DNA from: Acidobacteriota bacterium
GTDB lineage: Bacteria; Acidobacteriota; Terriglobia; Versatilivoradales; Versatilivoraceae
Reading direction: 5' to 3'
Length of the DNA: 5,707 nucleotides
Assembly: GCA_028875135.1 (NCBI GenBank)
Contig: JAPPFQ010000314.1
Span: forward strand, 1-5,707
The first letter of the stretch is position 1. Each line of letters starts with the position of its first letter. The position numbers and the translations under genes are program-made. This document shows positions 4,867-5,707 of this stretch, one piece after another. The notes beneath the pieces were generated by a model. It worked only from the letters and a program-made list of their open reading frames with translations. It was not told the DNA's origin and searched no databases.

Positions 4867-5707
4867 ATGATTGCGGACCCCCTGACCGGCATCGAGCAGT
4901 TGGAAGCAAAGCTCTGGAAGGTCGCGGATAACCTGCGGGCCAATTCGAACCTGGCGTCGAACGAGTATTTCCTGCCCATACTGGGCCTGATATTCCTGCG
5001 GCAGGCCACCAACCGCTACTACGAGGCGAAAAAGGAGATCGAAGAAGACAGGACGGCAGGCAGGATGCCGGATCGGCCGCTGATCGAGGCCGATTTCACC
5101 CGGCGCCGCGCCCTGATGCTGCCCCGGGAGGCACGCTATGACGTTCTGCTGGAGATGCGCAAGGACGGCAATCTCGGCGCGGCCGTGACCGCCGGCATGG
5201 AAGCCGTGGAAGACCGTTTCCAGCCGCTGGCGGGTCAGCTTCCAAAGGACTACGAGCACTTCCAGGACGATGTGCTGGAAGAAATGATGCGGACCTTCGA
5301 TTCCGAGCCGCTGCGCAAGGCCTCGGGCGACCTGTTCGGCCGTATCTACGAATATTTCCTGGCCGAGTTCTCGAAGCAGGGCGCGCACGACAACGGCGAG
5401 TTCTTCACCCCGCCTTCGATTGTCCAGACCATCGTCAACGTCATCGAGCCCGACCACGGCGTCGTGTTCGATCCCGCGGCCGGCTCAGGGGGGATGTTCG
5501 TGCAGTCGAGTCACTTCATCGAGGCCAAAGCCCGGGATACGATGGAGCAAGTGACCTTCTACGGCCACGAGAAGAACGAGACCACAGCCAGGCTGGCCCA
5601 GATCAACCTGGCCGTTCATGGTCTGGAGGGCGCCATCCGGGCCGGCAACGAAGCCATCACCTACTACAAGGACCCGCACGAGCTGGCCGGAAAGTGCGAC
5701 TTCGTGA
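4867..5707 (+). CDS. hsdM: type I restriction-modification DNA methyltransferase subunit M, N-terminal part
   Basis: 280 codons are present and the gene runs off the window; family members are usually 500-700 aa. HsdM methylates adenine N6 in the target chosen by HsdS and forms the modification core of the type I complex with HsdS and HsdR. Residues ~9-135 form the helical HsdM N-terminal domain (LEAKLWKVADNLR at 12-24, EYFLPILGLIFLRQ at 33-46). The N6-methylase domain begins near 150 with DLFGRIYEYFL (155-165), EFFTPPSIV (178-186) and the SAM-binding motif I FDPAAGSGGMF (201-211). YGHEKNETTARLAQINL (232-248) is also typical. The last visible residues, KCDFV, directly precede the position where the catalytic (N/D)PPF motif is expected. 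The ATG is the first possible start, since an in-frame TAG lies at 4861-4863; the ribosome binding site is weak. The insert RPLIEADFTRRRALMLP (70-86) suggests the longer HsdM subgroup. hsdS and hsdR should lie to the right. Confidence 0.95.
   Translation, partial: MIADPLTGIEQLEAKLWKVADNLRANSNLASNEYFLPILGLIFLRQATNRYYEAKKEIEEDRTAGRMPDRPLIEADFTRRRALMLPREARYDVLLEMRKDGNLGAAVTAGMEAVEDRFQPLAGQLPKDYEHFQDDVLEEMMRTFDSEPLRKASGDLFGRIYEYFLAEFSKQGAHDNGEFFTPPSIVQTIVNVIEPDHGVVFDPAAGSGGMFVQSSHFIEAKARDTMEQVTFYGHEKNETTARLAQINLAVHGLEGAIRAGNEAITYYKDPHELAGKCDFV

Noticed and set aside
4488..5012. A 174-codon minus-strand open frame overlapping the hsdM start
   Set aside because: It is arginine/serine-rich with no motif, and its first ~50 codons are antisense to the conserved HsdM N-terminal domain.
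4693..5457. A 254-codon minus-strand open frame inside hsdM
   Set aside because: It is antisense to the conserved HsdM N-terminal and methylase motifs and is explained as a codon-composition shadow.

Overview
The window is GC-rich bacterial DNA with compact genes and mixed strands. It carries four protein genes, one of them cut off by the window end. CreD is mostly found in Gram-negative-type bacteria with an inner membrane, and the cobalamin-binding radical SAM/DUF4070 family is common in anaerobes and environmental lineages. The gene content and base composition would suit an environmental proteobacterium, an acidobacterium or a similar phylum, but no marker in the window fixes the taxon. 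The first ~90 bases are long C and G runs that fold back on each other and look like a low-quality sequence end.

Layout. 1-219: homopolymer end, then a cluster of hairpins and a diverged direct repeat. 220-1977 (-): B12-binding radical SAM protein with a DUF4070-type C-terminal region and an extra helical tail. 1978-2195: divergent intergenic region with palindromes and a ribosome binding site for each flanking gene. 2196-3545 (+): CreD-family inner-membrane protein. 3546-3731: convergent intergenic region with a clear Rho-independent terminator, oriented for the leftward gene. 3732-4217 (-): DUF456 small membrane protein with a GTG start. 4218-4866: ~650 bp with no convincing gene and only weak signals. 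4867 to the end (+): the first 280 codons of a type I restriction-modification methyltransferase subunit (HsdM), ending just where the catalytic NPPF motif is expected.

The genes do not form one pathway. Each of the first three appears to be its own transcription unit: radical SAM and creD are divergent, creD and DUF456 convergent. The long gene-poor stretch before hsdM may be the edge of an accessory (defence) island that continues to the right; hsdS, hsdR or other defence genes would be expected there but are not visible. No clearly undescribed system is present. The items most worth a second look are the repeat/hairpin cluster at 100-200, the substrate and tail of the radical SAM protein, and whatever lies downstream of hsdM.
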